64,000 bases of DNA from DATAUD01 sp036268455 (lineage in GTDB: Bacteria; Verrucomicrobiota; Verrucomicrobiia; Limisphaerales; Palsa-1400). The notes below the pieces were generated by a model. It did not search any database, was not told where the DNA came from, and saw only the letters and a program-made list of their open reading frames with translations. Shown one piece after another: positions 32,693-39,993 of this stretch. Location: contig DATAUD010000050.1 in NCBI GenBank assembly GCA_036268455.1, positions 1-64,000 of the forward strand. The letters run 5' to 3'. Positions within the stretch are counted from its first letter, which is position 1. The number at the start of each line of letters is the position of its first letter. The position numbers were made by a program, and so were the translations under genes.

Positions 32693-33097
32693 TCAAGGAT
32701 TCACGGTGATGGCGTCCCACCGCATTTTGTGGCGTTCGGCGTACGCGGCGAGCACTTTTTCATGTTCGATCAAAACTGTGCGCACCACTGCTGAATCATC
32801 GGCGTGGCCAAATTCGGGAATCGAATCCGGGATCAAGTCGAATTGCTTGTCCGCGTATAAAAGCGCAAAAACGGCCGCCGCCAGCGTGGCAAAAGGAAGG
32901 TCGTCCTCGACGCCTTCCGCGAAATCCTCCACCAGGTTGGCCAGGAATTCCAACTGGTCGGACAGGTGCGGAAACGCCGGGTCGTCCAGTTCGTTGAATT
33001 TCAGTTTCAGGAACGGAAGTTTCTTATGCACGCCTTTGAGGACATTAGGCGTGACCGCCCCCGCTCCACGATGCACAAACTTCGCTGTTTCCGACAT
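32693..33097 (-). CDS. DUF1232 (YkvA-like) protein
   Basis: The 134-residue protein carries the DUF1232 motif DLPFATLAAAVFALLYADKQFDLIPDSIPEFGHADDSAVV (about 66-106). In the family this is a small helical segment with a D-L-I-P-D-x-I-P core, typical of YkvA-like proteins, often membrane-associated. The role is unknown. The N-terminal half contains a possible helical region (LSDQLEFLANLVEDFAEGVE). It is convergent with the U32 gene (18-bp gap). Confidence 0.8.
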   Translation of the reverse strand: MSETAKFVHRGAGAVTPNVLKGVHKKLPFLKLKFNELDDPAFPHLSDQLEFLANLVEDFAEGVEDDLPFATLAAAVFALLYADKQFDLIPDSIPEFGHADDSAVVRTVLIEHEKVLAAYAERHKMRWDAITVNP

Positions 33098-33198
33098 GCC
33101 GCTGACTTTGGCCTATTCAGTCCCGCCTGACAAGCCATTATTGACTCTCGGGGCATCCCGTTCTTGACATCGGCCCCCGCTCCGCCAACGCTTTTCCG

Positions 33199-34125
33199 GT
33201 GAAGCAGACGATCTCCCTGGATTTTTGCAATTTCTGGCCTGGATTTGTGAAGACTTCCAACTTTTTCTTCAATCTCCTTAGCGAGCGTTTCGACGTGCGA
33301 ATTTGCGACCAGCCGGATTTTCTTATTTACTCGGATGGCGCGACCCATTTGCACCGGCTTCAAAACTGCGTCCGCATTTATTTTTCCACGGAATCCTTCC
33401 TGCCTGATTTTCGCCAATGCGATTACGCCTTCACCTCCCGTTATGTCGATGACCCGCGGCATTTCCGGCTTCCCTATTACGTGCTCACCGCCGCCGCCGC
33501 CCTCCTTATCAAACGCGACGGCGATCCCCCGGCGCTATGCGCGTCGCGCCCGAAGTTTTGCGCTTTTGTTGTTTCCAACGTCCACTCAAAAAAAACAAAA
33601 AAGCGGATCGATTTCTTTCATCGCCTCTCCAAGTACAAAAAAGTGGACTCGGCCGGGACCGCATTGAATAATGTCGGTTCGGTTCTCCCGCGGGGTCCGC
33701 TGTCCAAATTGACCTTCCTGAAGGAGTATAAATTTAACATCGCCTTCGAAAATGCCGCCATTCCCGGCTACACGACGGAAAAGCTGATCGAGCCGATGCT
33801 CGTCCGCTGCCTGCCCATTTACTGGGGCAATCCGCGCGTCGCGGAGGAATTCAATCCGAAGAGCTTTCTCAATTATCCCGATTTTCCCAACGAGGATGCG
33901 TTGATCGAAAAGATCATTGAACTGGACCGTGACGACGCCAAGTACATGGAATACCAGCGCCAGCCTTATTTTCACAACAACACCCCGAACCCCTGCTTCG
34001 ACCGCAACCGCCTGCTCGACCATTTCGAGCGCATCTTCACCACAAAAATCCGCCCGGTTTCGGCGCGGCGCGGCTGGATTCAAATTGGACGCTGGATTCC
34101 AGCCAAGAAAAACAGACCTCATTGA
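33199..34125 (+). CDS. Glycosyltransferase family 10 (fucosyltransferase-like)
   Basis: The 308-residue protein matches the GT10 C-terminal signature: YKFNIAFENAAIPGYTTEKL (around 178-196), IEPMLVRCLPIYWGNPRVAEEFNPKSFLN, then FPNEDALIEKIIEL. This block binds GDP-fucose in alpha-1,3/1,4-fucosyltransferases. The N-terminal half has FFNLLSERFDVRICDQPDFL and YFSTESFLPDFRQCDYAFTS, in line with the bacterial two-lobe fold. The start is GTG 33199. It opens a cluster with two GT2 enzymes, a methyltransferase and a sulfotransferase. Donor and acceptor are inferred from family only. Its end overlaps the convergent GT2 gene by 7 bp. Confidence 0.85.
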   Translation: MKQTISLDFCNFWPGFVKTSNFFFNLLSERFDVRICDQPDFLIYSDGATHLHRLQNCVRIYFSTESFLPDFRQCDYAFTSRYVDDPRHFRLPYYVLTAAAALLIKRDGDPPALCASRPKFCAFVVSNVHSKKTKKRIDFFHRLSKYKKVDSAGTALNNVGSVLPRGPLSKLTFLKEYKFNIAFENAAIPGYTTEKLIEPMLVRCLPIYWGNPRVAEEFNPKSFLNYPDFPNEDALIEKIIELDRDDAKYMEYQRQPYFHNNTPNPCFDRNRLLDHFERIFTTKIRPVSARRGWIQIGRWIPAKKNRPH

Positions 34126-35093
34126 GGTTGCTTGTAGCGCCGAAGCAGCACCCGCTTTTTGATCGAATCGTAAAAGTTTATAAACGGCTTGGTGATGCGG
34201 TATTGAATGTAATAAGCCAAATAGGTAAGCCATCCCCATTTGCCGAGGCGGTTGACCAATTGCAGTTCGAGTTCCCTCAGTTCCGCCGCGTTCGCCCCTG
34301 GATTTTTGCGCAGCTTGCGGCGCAAGTGAAGAAGATAGGGAAGGGCGGCCCGGCGCGGAAGCCACGGCTGCGTCGCGTAATTGGTAAAGAAGACGATGTG
34401 CTCCCGTGAGGCGACTCCGCTCGCCGTGTTGACTTCCGTTTGCTGCTTTGCGTGGCAGCGAAACGCGCAGAGCGGCTCCCGCGTGTAAATCAGGTTCCCC
34501 TTCTCCAGCAAATGGAACCACATCTCGACATCCACGATCTGCCGATACGCGGTATTGAAACCGCGCCGGGCGTCCGCCTTGCGAAACAGCACCACCGACG
34601 GTTCGCCCACCAGGTTCTGCCCGTTTTTCATCAGGCACGCCTTGATGATTTTCCGGCCGTCGTGCGAGCCTTCCGGGAGATTCCGCCATAAATTGACGAC
34701 CTCCGAGTTTTCGTCAAGTATAACGCGGGCGGACGCCGCCAAAGTCGCCGCGGGGTCCGACTTCAGCATCGCCAGCATCCTGCCCAACGCATTGGGCCCG
34801 CAAAGTTTGTCGTCGCCAAAGATGAATTTGATGTATTCGCCCCGCGCCCGTTCCAGGCAGTAGTTCCAATTGTTGACCATCCCCATGTTCGCGGGATGGG
34901 CGATGAATTGCACCCGGGAATCCCGAAGACAATACGGTTTGACCACCTCCGCCGTGTCATCGCTGGAACAATCGTCCGCGATGACAAGTTCAAAATCCGG
35001 AAAATCCTGCGACAGCACCGACTCGATTGCCTCCGGCAAATACCGGCCGTAATTGAACGTCGGAATCAGCACGCTGATGGCGGGCGCGTTCAC
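34119..35093 (-). CDS. Glycosyltransferase family 2
   Basis: The 324-residue inverting GT-A enzyme has the N-terminal SVLIPTFNYGRYLPEAIESV, the DD motif FELVIADDCSSDDT (about 36-47), the DxD-like FIFGDDKLCG (near 95), and a C-terminal helical part with basic residues (about 235-320: RRKLRKNPGAN, FINFYDSIKKRVLLRR) suggesting membrane association. There is no obvious transmembrane span. It adds a sugar to an unknown acceptor. It is the only minus-strand gene in the glycan cluster and is convergent with the GT10 gene. Confidence 0.88.
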   Translation of the reverse strand: MNAPAISVLIPTFNYGRYLPEAIESVLSQDFPDFELVIADDCSSDDTAEVVKPYCLRDSRVQFIAHPANMGMVNNWNYCLERARGEYIKFIFGDDKLCGPNALGRMLAMLKSDPAATLAASARVILDENSEVVNLWRNLPEGSHDGRKIIKACLMKNGQNLVGEPSVVLFRKADARRGFNTAYRQIVDVEMWFHLLEKGNLIYTREPLCAFRCHAKQQTEVNTASGVASREHIVFFTNYATQPWLPRRAALPYLLHLRRKLRKNPGANAAELRELELQLVNRLGKWGWLTYLAYYIQYRITKPFINFYDSIKKRVLLRRYKQPQ

Positions 35094-35232
35094 GCGATTT
35101 CATCTCCGGCCTATGCGGCCGCAAAGTCCCGCAAATGCCATCCGCGCAAGAAACTGAACGTTTTTAGGGGCTGATCCATCCCAGCCGTGATTTTGGCCGC
35201 TTATTGGCTTGCGTCAAGGGAGATCATCACGG

Positions 35233-35952
35233 ATGTTCGTGCGGTCCATGGATATTCTTTGCTTCTTGCGCAAAAAGGAAGAAAACGGAGCGGATTACTA
35301 CAGCCTGCTGCCCCGCATTCACTCCTTTTTGAAGCCCGCCGCTTATGCGGAAATAGGAATCCGTGACGGCGTTTCGTTGCGCATGGCCACCACCGCGAAG
35401 GCGGTTGTTGGAATTGACCCGGCGCCGCAAATCGAAGGCCGGCTGGCGGCGTCCACACGTATTTTCACAATGACGAGCGACGATTTTTTCGCGTCGCGCA
35501 GCTTAACAACGGAATTGAGAGGCAAACCTTTCGATCTGGCGTTCATTGATGGAATGCACTTGTTTGAATTCGCCCTGCGCGATTTCATCAACCTCGAACG
35601 CGCCTCCGCCCCGCGCTCCACCATCCTGGTCCATGATTGTTATCCGGTGGACCGAACCACCGCCGAACGCGAACGGACCACACAAATCTGGAGCGGTGAC
35701 GTTTGGAAATTAATCATCTGCCTTAAAAAATACCGCCCGGATCTGCGCATCTCGACCGTCGATGTTCCTCCGACCGGACTGGGTGTGATTCGCGGGCTGG
35801 ACGCCAATTCGGAAGTCCTTTCCTCGCGGCTTGATGATTTGTGCGAGGAATTTATTCCGTGCGGTTACGACCTTTTGGAAAGCGACAAGCCGGCGCAACT
35901 CAACCGCGTTGCCAATCGTTGGAATGAAATTAAAGCTATCCTCACTGATTAG
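35233..35952 (+). CDS. Class I SAM-dependent methyltransferase (Methyltransf_24-like)
   Basis: From ATG 35233 the protein has 239 residues. A GGGAG stretch about 10 nt upstream supports this start over TTG 35209. The N-terminal SAM motif is YAEIGIRDGVSLRMA, followed by VVGIDPAP, DDFF, FDLAFIDGMHLFEFALRDF and ILVHDCYPVDR, a pattern of small-molecule or sugar methyltransferases often found in glycan loci. The acceptor is unknown. Its 3' end overlaps the start of the next glycosyltransferase gene by 29 bp. Confidence 0.8.
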   Translation: MFVRSMDILCFLRKKEENGADYYSLLPRIHSFLKPAAYAEIGIRDGVSLRMATTAKAVVGIDPAPQIEGRLAASTRIFTMTSDDFFASRSLTTELRGKPFDLAFIDGMHLFEFALRDFINLERASAPRSTILVHDCYPVDRTTAERERTTQIWSGDVWKLIICLKKYRPDLRISTVDVPPTGLGVIRGLDANSEVLSSRLDDLCEEFIPCGYDLLESDKPAQLNRVANRWNEIKAILTD

Positions 35953-36820
35953 GCAATGGAAGGGGAAGCCCTCCGGAGTTTCGGAATGGCGGACGATTTC
36001 CAGACCCAAAGCTCTCGGAGTTTTATTGTGTTACAACGACGCCGATATTTTGCCCGACGCCATCGAAGCGTTGCTCCAGAGTAACCACGACCTGATCGTG
36101 TGGGACCACGGCTCCAACGACGGCACCGCGCAAGTCCTTGATCGTTATGCCGGCCATTTCGTCGAACGCAGACTCGTGCCGCGCGAGTTTGATTTTTACA
36201 AACTCTACGGCGCGATGTCGGATCGTTTGCGCAAAAAGTACGTCCAAAAGTACGACTGGATTTCATGGCCGGACCAGGACGAGATCCTCGAAGGCCCCGC
36301 GCGCGACAAATCGTATTATGATTATCTCACTGAAGTGGTGAACTCGGAATTCAACTGGGTGCAATTCCGCAACTTTAATTTTTGGTTCACCAGCGAAGAC
36401 GATCCGAATGTTGCGTCACCCGTCCAGCGCATCCGCCGCTACAGTCTGTTTCCCGATTGCTCCCCGCGAATCCGGGCATGGCGCGCGTCGGTCACCAACG
36501 AGCGCGAATTCAATCATAACCCATTGGAGGGCCAGCGCGAGCCGCGGTTTTTTAATTTACGCCATTATCCTATGCGCAGCCACGCTCGGATGCTCAAGCG
36601 AATCACCCGCGATCGCGCCGGCATACAACGCCCCGGCGCCAACTGGCATTATGACTACATGAAAACCTGTCAGGAACGCCTTCTGGTGCCACCAGAGTCA
36701 TTGCACCGGGATGACGGGCGCTCTGAACTGAACCTGAAGCCTATTTTTGATTGGCACCCCATTTATGGCTATCACCTAAAGCCATCCGCCGCCATCCAAC
36801 CCTCCGAAAAAGTCAATTAG
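35924..36820 (+). CDS. Glycosyltransferase family 2-like protein
   Basis: This 298-residue protein (from ATG 35924, MKLKLSSLIRQWKGK) has a GT-A start, ALGVLLCYNDADILPDAIEA, then DLIVWDHGSNDGTAQVLDRY, and a DxD-like WPDQDEILEGP near 135. The catalytic half is followed by NFWFTSEDD, FFNLRHYPMRS and other motifs of GT2-like enzymes that act on cell-surface glycans. An upstream start at 35831 lies fully inside the methyltransferase gene and is rejected. The stop overlaps the next start (TAGTG), so translation is probably coupled. Confidence 0.82.
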   Translation: MKLKLSSLIRQWKGKPSGVSEWRTISRPKALGVLLCYNDADILPDAIEALLQSNHDLIVWDHGSNDGTAQVLDRYAGHFVERRLVPREFDFYKLYGAMSDRLRKKYVQKYDWISWPDQDEILEGPARDKSYYDYLTEVVNSEFNWVQFRNFNFWFTSEDDPNVASPVQRIRRYSLFPDCSPRIRAWRASVTNEREFNHNPLEGQREPRFFNLRHYPMRSHARMLKRITRDRAGIQRPGANWHYDYMKTCQERLLVPPESLHRDDGRSELNLKPIFDWHPIYGYHLKPSAAIQPSEKVN

Positions 36821-37707
36821 TGAACACGTCTTCCGAAGATTCTGGACCAACGCCGCGCCCCGAGTTGCGTCCCGATCCTGTATTTATTATTGGCATGCAT
36901 CGCAGCGGCACCTCCGCTGTCAGCGGCGCCTTGGAAAAGCTCGGCCTGAGCGTTGGCAAAACCGTCATGCCGCCGCACGCGGAAAATCCCAAAGGCTACT
37001 TCGAAAACCTCGCCCTGACGCTCGTCCACGACCATTTTCTCAACGATTGCAAATACGCCTGGCTGGACGCGCGCCCGGTGCGGGCGAAATATTTTCGTGG
37101 CCGCCGCGCCCGGCGCTATCAAAAGCAATTGCTGGAGACCGTGATCCAGGAATTCGGATCGGCGCGCCCCCTCGTCAAAGACCCGCGCCTCTGCGCAATC
37201 CTGCCGTTATGGCGTCCGTTGATAAAACGGCATTTCCCGCAAGCCTCCTTTGTCCTTCCAATTCGGTCCCCGCTGGAAGTCGCTTCCTCCCTGCGGCAGC
37301 GCGATAACATGACCCTCAGTCACGGCCTTGCGCTTTGGGCCGTTCACGTATTGGAAGGCGAGCGGGCGACTCGCGGGCTAACCCGAGCATTCACCACCTA
37401 CGAAGAACTGCTCCAAACGCCCTACGAAACCATGGAAAAACTCGCCCGCCAGCTTCATCTTCCCACCGAAAACATAGCTGCCGCCCTCGACCAGCGAATC
37501 GACCCCAAGTTACGGCATCACGCCGAAATCCCGTGGCCGGAGACCGAGCCAGACCGCGAAATAATCACCGCCGTCCACCAAACCCTATCCACCCACGGCC
37601 CGGGAATGGAACTGGCACTGGACCGTCTGCGGCGTCAATACTACCTCCAAAAGCAATTCCCCGGCGCAAGAATGGAAGCTCTTTGGGCGCGCCTAACCGG
37701 CGCGTAG
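36820..37707 (+). CDS. Sulfotransferase family protein
   Basis: From GTG 36820 the protein is 295 residues. The 5'-phosphosulfate loop is PVFIIGMHRSGTSAVSGALE (near 23-42), and a PAPS 3'-phosphate region lies around SFVLPIRSPLEVASSLRQRD (near 145). These are hallmarks of PAPS-dependent carbohydrate sulfotransferases. It could sulfate the glycan built by the adjoining glycosyltransferases. It is the last gene of the plus-strand series and converges with the VPD-CTERM gene 18 bp away. Confidence 0.85.
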   Translation: MNTSSEDSGPTPRPELRPDPVFIIGMHRSGTSAVSGALEKLGLSVGKTVMPPHAENPKGYFENLALTLVHDHFLNDCKYAWLDARPVRAKYFRGRRARRYQKQLLETVIQEFGSARPLVKDPRLCAILPLWRPLIKRHFPQASFVLPIRSPLEVASSLRQRDNMTLSHGLALWAVHVLEGERATRGLTRAFTTYEELLQTPYETMEKLARQLHLPTENIAAALDQRIDPKLRHHAEIPWPETEPDREIITAVHQTLSTHGPGMELALDRLRRQYYLQKQFPGARMEALWARLTGA

Positions 37708-37725
37708 GCGTCGAACGAAGATCAT

Positions 37726-38565
37726 TTATGCGGAGACGCGAGCAAAACGAACGCGTTTTAGAATCAGCAATGAGCCAAAGCAAATTGTCATTCCAGCAAA
37801 GGTTGACCATGCGTCGGGAACAGCAGTCTCCGTGGCGGCGAGGTCGCTCCAGGCGGTGGTGTAACTGCCTGTGGCAGGCATGGCGCCTTGATCGTAGAAG
37901 TTGTAATCGTCCAAGCGAACGAACTCGAGTTGGCCAAGGTCAACGTCATTAACGTTCAGACCGGTTTCGGTAAAGATGTCCACGCCGTTGAGGTAATAAT
38001 TAACGGTGCCATCAGGATTGGCGGAAATGTCGAAGGAATTGTAAGCATCGGCTTTAATGCCAGTGTCGCTAACGTAATCCCATGAGGCGGTTACCTCATT
38101 CCAGATAGCCATTTCGCTGGTGGCGCTGGGTACGGCTGTGATGGCGCCATTATTGTTGCCGCTGGCGCCGCTGAGAAACTGCATGATATAATAACCATTC
38201 TGAGTGCCTGGACCGTAGCCGGTGCTACCCCACAATTCAGCCCCAAGCGGACCCGCTGTGCCGGCCAACATGGCAGAGGTAACGTAAAGATCTCCGCTAA
38301 CTGCCCACGCGCCTTGAACCTGGCTTGGGTTGACCTGGTATTTATAGCCTTGGGTTGCGTCGAACGTGGTAGTAGGCTGCGCTTCAGCGCTACTGACGCC
38401 GAGTTGGAGAGCGGTTTGGCCACCTACCGTAGTGGAAGTAAACGAATCAGTTGGGGTGCGGTCAACCGTCCATCCAGAGGTGGTCGTGGCTGGTATCGAT
38501 TGGGCCAGGACGGCTACTGAGCTCAAAGCAAACGCCCCAGCGACTGCTGCGTGAAATCGGATCAT
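37726..38565 (-). CDS. Exported protein with VPD-type C-terminal sorting signal
   Basis: This 279-residue protein (ATG 38565, preceded by AAGGAAA) has a signal peptide (about 1-22, MIRFHAAVAGAFALSSVAVL). A beta-rich, Thr/Ser/Asn-rich central region (about 25-245) contains GYKYQVNPSQVQGAWAVSG and NGTVNYYLNG-type stretches (the LamG-like fold is possible). The C-terminus is V249PDAWST, a hydrophobic stretch (FAGMTICFGSLLILK) and a basic end KRVRFARVSA. This tripartite end is the PEP/VPD-CTERM pattern recognised by exosortases, although VPDxGST is more usual than VPDAWST. No exosortase gene is in the window. An upstream start at 38640 is rejected for lack of signal. Confidence 0.85.
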   Translation of the reverse strand: MIRFHAAVAGAFALSSVAVLAQSIPATTTSGWTVDRTPTDSFTSTTVGGQTALQLGVSSAEAQPTTTFDATQGYKYQVNPSQVQGAWAVSGDLYVTSAMLAGTAGPLGAELWGSTGYGPGTQNGYYIMQFLSGASGNNNGAITAVPSATSEMAIWNEVTASWDYVSDTGIKADAYNSFDISANPDGTVNYYLNGVDIFTETGLNVNDVDLGQLEFVRLDDYNFYDQGAMPATGSYTTAWSDLAATETAVPDAWSTFAGMTICFGSLLILKRVRFARVSA

Positions 38566-38683
38566 ATGAATTTCCTTTAATTTTGGTTTAGAACAATGCC
38601 GGGGGGCAAGCCGCTTGGGGGGAGCTTGTCCAATTTTCAAGTAATACCCATACCAGTAAGTTAAAACAAAAGGTTTAAATAAG

Positions 38684-38714
38684 CTTAGGGTTCGTTACGC
38701 AATAAGTGTTACAA
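38684..38714 (+). repeat. Left terminal inverted repeat of the ISAzo13-type element
   Basis: It begins CTTAGGGTTCGTTACG and ends GTGTTACAA. The transposase stop codon lies inside it (38709-38711). Confidence 0.8.
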
Positions 38715-39932
38715 CTTAAGCGACTGTTGGCGCGGAGAAATCGTATAATTCCATTCTCCGTGGAAATCGTCGCGTTGGAGGTTGACTTGCGCCAATGCCT
38801 CATCGCTGACTTTCTGGCCCGAAGGATAAATGTTGGTATCCAATTGGCAGTCCACCTTTAATCCTTGGGCGGTGGTGGTTGATTTTATTAACTGGACGAT
38901 GACTTCATGGCTGACGAGCGGTTGCCCCTTCCAGTTCATCGTGATAAAGCAAAAGAGCCGGTGCTCGATTTTGTTCCACTTGCTGGTCGCCGGAGGCAAA
39001 TGACAGACGCCAATGGGAAAGCCAAGCTCTTCGGCCAGCTTTTGCAGTTCCACTTTCCAAAGCCGCACCCGTGTTCCATTGCTGCCTCCGCCATCGGCCG
39101 TGATAAGCAAACGCTCCGCTTTTGGATAAAGGATGCCCCCCATCGATTTCCACCAGCGCCGGATGCTTTCGACCGCGAAAGCGGAAGTGTCGTGATCCGT
39201 GCCGACATTGACCCAACCCAGGTTCTTGCCGATGTCGTAAACTCCGTAGGGATTGGCTCGCCCCAATTCAGGAATGATAAAATCATGCACGCGCACCTTT
39301 TCCGGATCGCCCTTGGGCCGGTATTGGCGACCGGCATTCTTGAAATCCCCCACTAATTCCTTCTTCTTTGTGTCCACGGAAATAACGGGCTGGCCCGAGG
39401 CCAGTTCCTCGGTGACGCGGCGGTTAAGGTGTTCAAACTGGGCATTGCGATCGGGATGGCTCATCCCTTCGGTGGTTTTGCGGTTGGCTTGCAAACTGTA
39501 GCCGATTTGTTCCAGGACTTCTCCCAGCACACGATAGCTGACCCTGTGTCCTTGGGCTTTTAATTCGGCGGCCAGCTTGCGCAAGCTTTTGCAAGTCCAG
39601 CGCAAGGGCGATTGAGGATCCCCGCGCGTGACCGGCTCGATGAGCTTTTCCAAATCCCTTTGCAAGGTTGGATCCTTGTGCGTTGCCTTCTTGCGTCCAC
39701 CGCCTGCCTTGCGCACGCGACCGGTCGAACCGGACAGCGGCGCGGCGAGTTTGATCTCATTCATTCCAATCGCAATGGCCCGACGGGAAACTCCCGTTTG
39801 CCGAGCCACCGCGGAAGCGCCGCCGTAACCCAGAACCTGCGCTTCGGCAGCGGCCACCAACCGGCGCATCCGTTCATCCAGCATCGGGCCAATCAAAGAA
39901 AAGCGGCGTTCAACCATGGTGTCCTTACGCAT
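38709..39932 (-). CDS. ISAzo13 family transposase
   Basis: This 407-residue transposase has an N-terminal helix-turn-helix region (LDERMRRLVAAAEAQVLGYG ... ARQTGVSRRAI), a basic linker (STGRVRKAGGGRKKATHKD) and RWTCKSLRKLAAELKAQGH. The catalytic core has VISVDTKKKELVGDFKN, LLITADGGGSNG and PPATSKWNKIEHRLF...MNWKGQPL, the D-D-E residues typical of the ISAzo13 family. The reading frame is complete, so the element may still be active. ATG 39932 is used; ATG 39917 (MVERRFSLIG) is an alternative. There is one copy in the window. Confidence 0.92.
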   Translation of the reverse strand: MRKDTMVERRFSLIGPMLDERMRRLVAAAEAQVLGYGGASAVARQTGVSRRAIAIGMNEIKLAAPLSGSTGRVRKAGGGRKKATHKDPTLQRDLEKLIEPVTRGDPQSPLRWTCKSLRKLAAELKAQGHRVSYRVLGEVLEQIGYSLQANRKTTEGMSHPDRNAQFEHLNRRVTEELASGQPVISVDTKKKELVGDFKNAGRQYRPKGDPEKVRVHDFIIPELGRANPYGVYDIGKNLGWVNVGTDHDTSAFAVESIRRWWKSMGGILYPKAERLLITADGGGSNGTRVRLWKVELQKLAEELGFPIGVCHLPPATSKWNKIEHRLFCFITMNWKGQPLVSHEVIVQLIKSTTTAQGLKVDCQLDTNIYPSGQKVSDEALAQVNLQRDDFHGEWNYTISPRQQSLKL

Positions 39933-39961
39933 TCACCTCTTTTATATCAAAGCCGAAACAC

Positions 39962-39992
39962 TTGCAATACTTATTTCGTAACAATGCCTAAG
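39962..39992 (-). repeat. Right terminal inverted repeat of the ISAzo13-type element
   Basis: Read on the minus strand it begins CTTAGGCATTGTTACG and ends GTATTGCAA. It is 30 bp upstream of the transposase start at 39932, so this end should also carry the promoter. Confidence 0.8.
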
Positions 39993-39993
39993 A

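Larger units (their letters stand above)
38684..39992 (-). mobile_element. ISAzo13-family insertion sequence, 1309 bp, intact ends
   Basis: The element is bounded by imperfect 31-bp terminal inverted repeats at 38684-38714 and 39962-39992 (25 of 31 positions match; shared core GTTACG.AATAAGT). It encodes one transposase. No target-site duplication is obvious beside the ends (AAG on the left, ATC on the right). It lies 2 bp beyond the stop codon of the 535-residue minus-strand gene at 39994. Confidence 0.85.

Noticed and set aside
33586..34689. 367-codon minus-strand open frame across the GT10 and GT2 genes
   Set aside because: It overlaps two genes with clear glycosyltransferase motifs in other frames and lacks a domain of its own.
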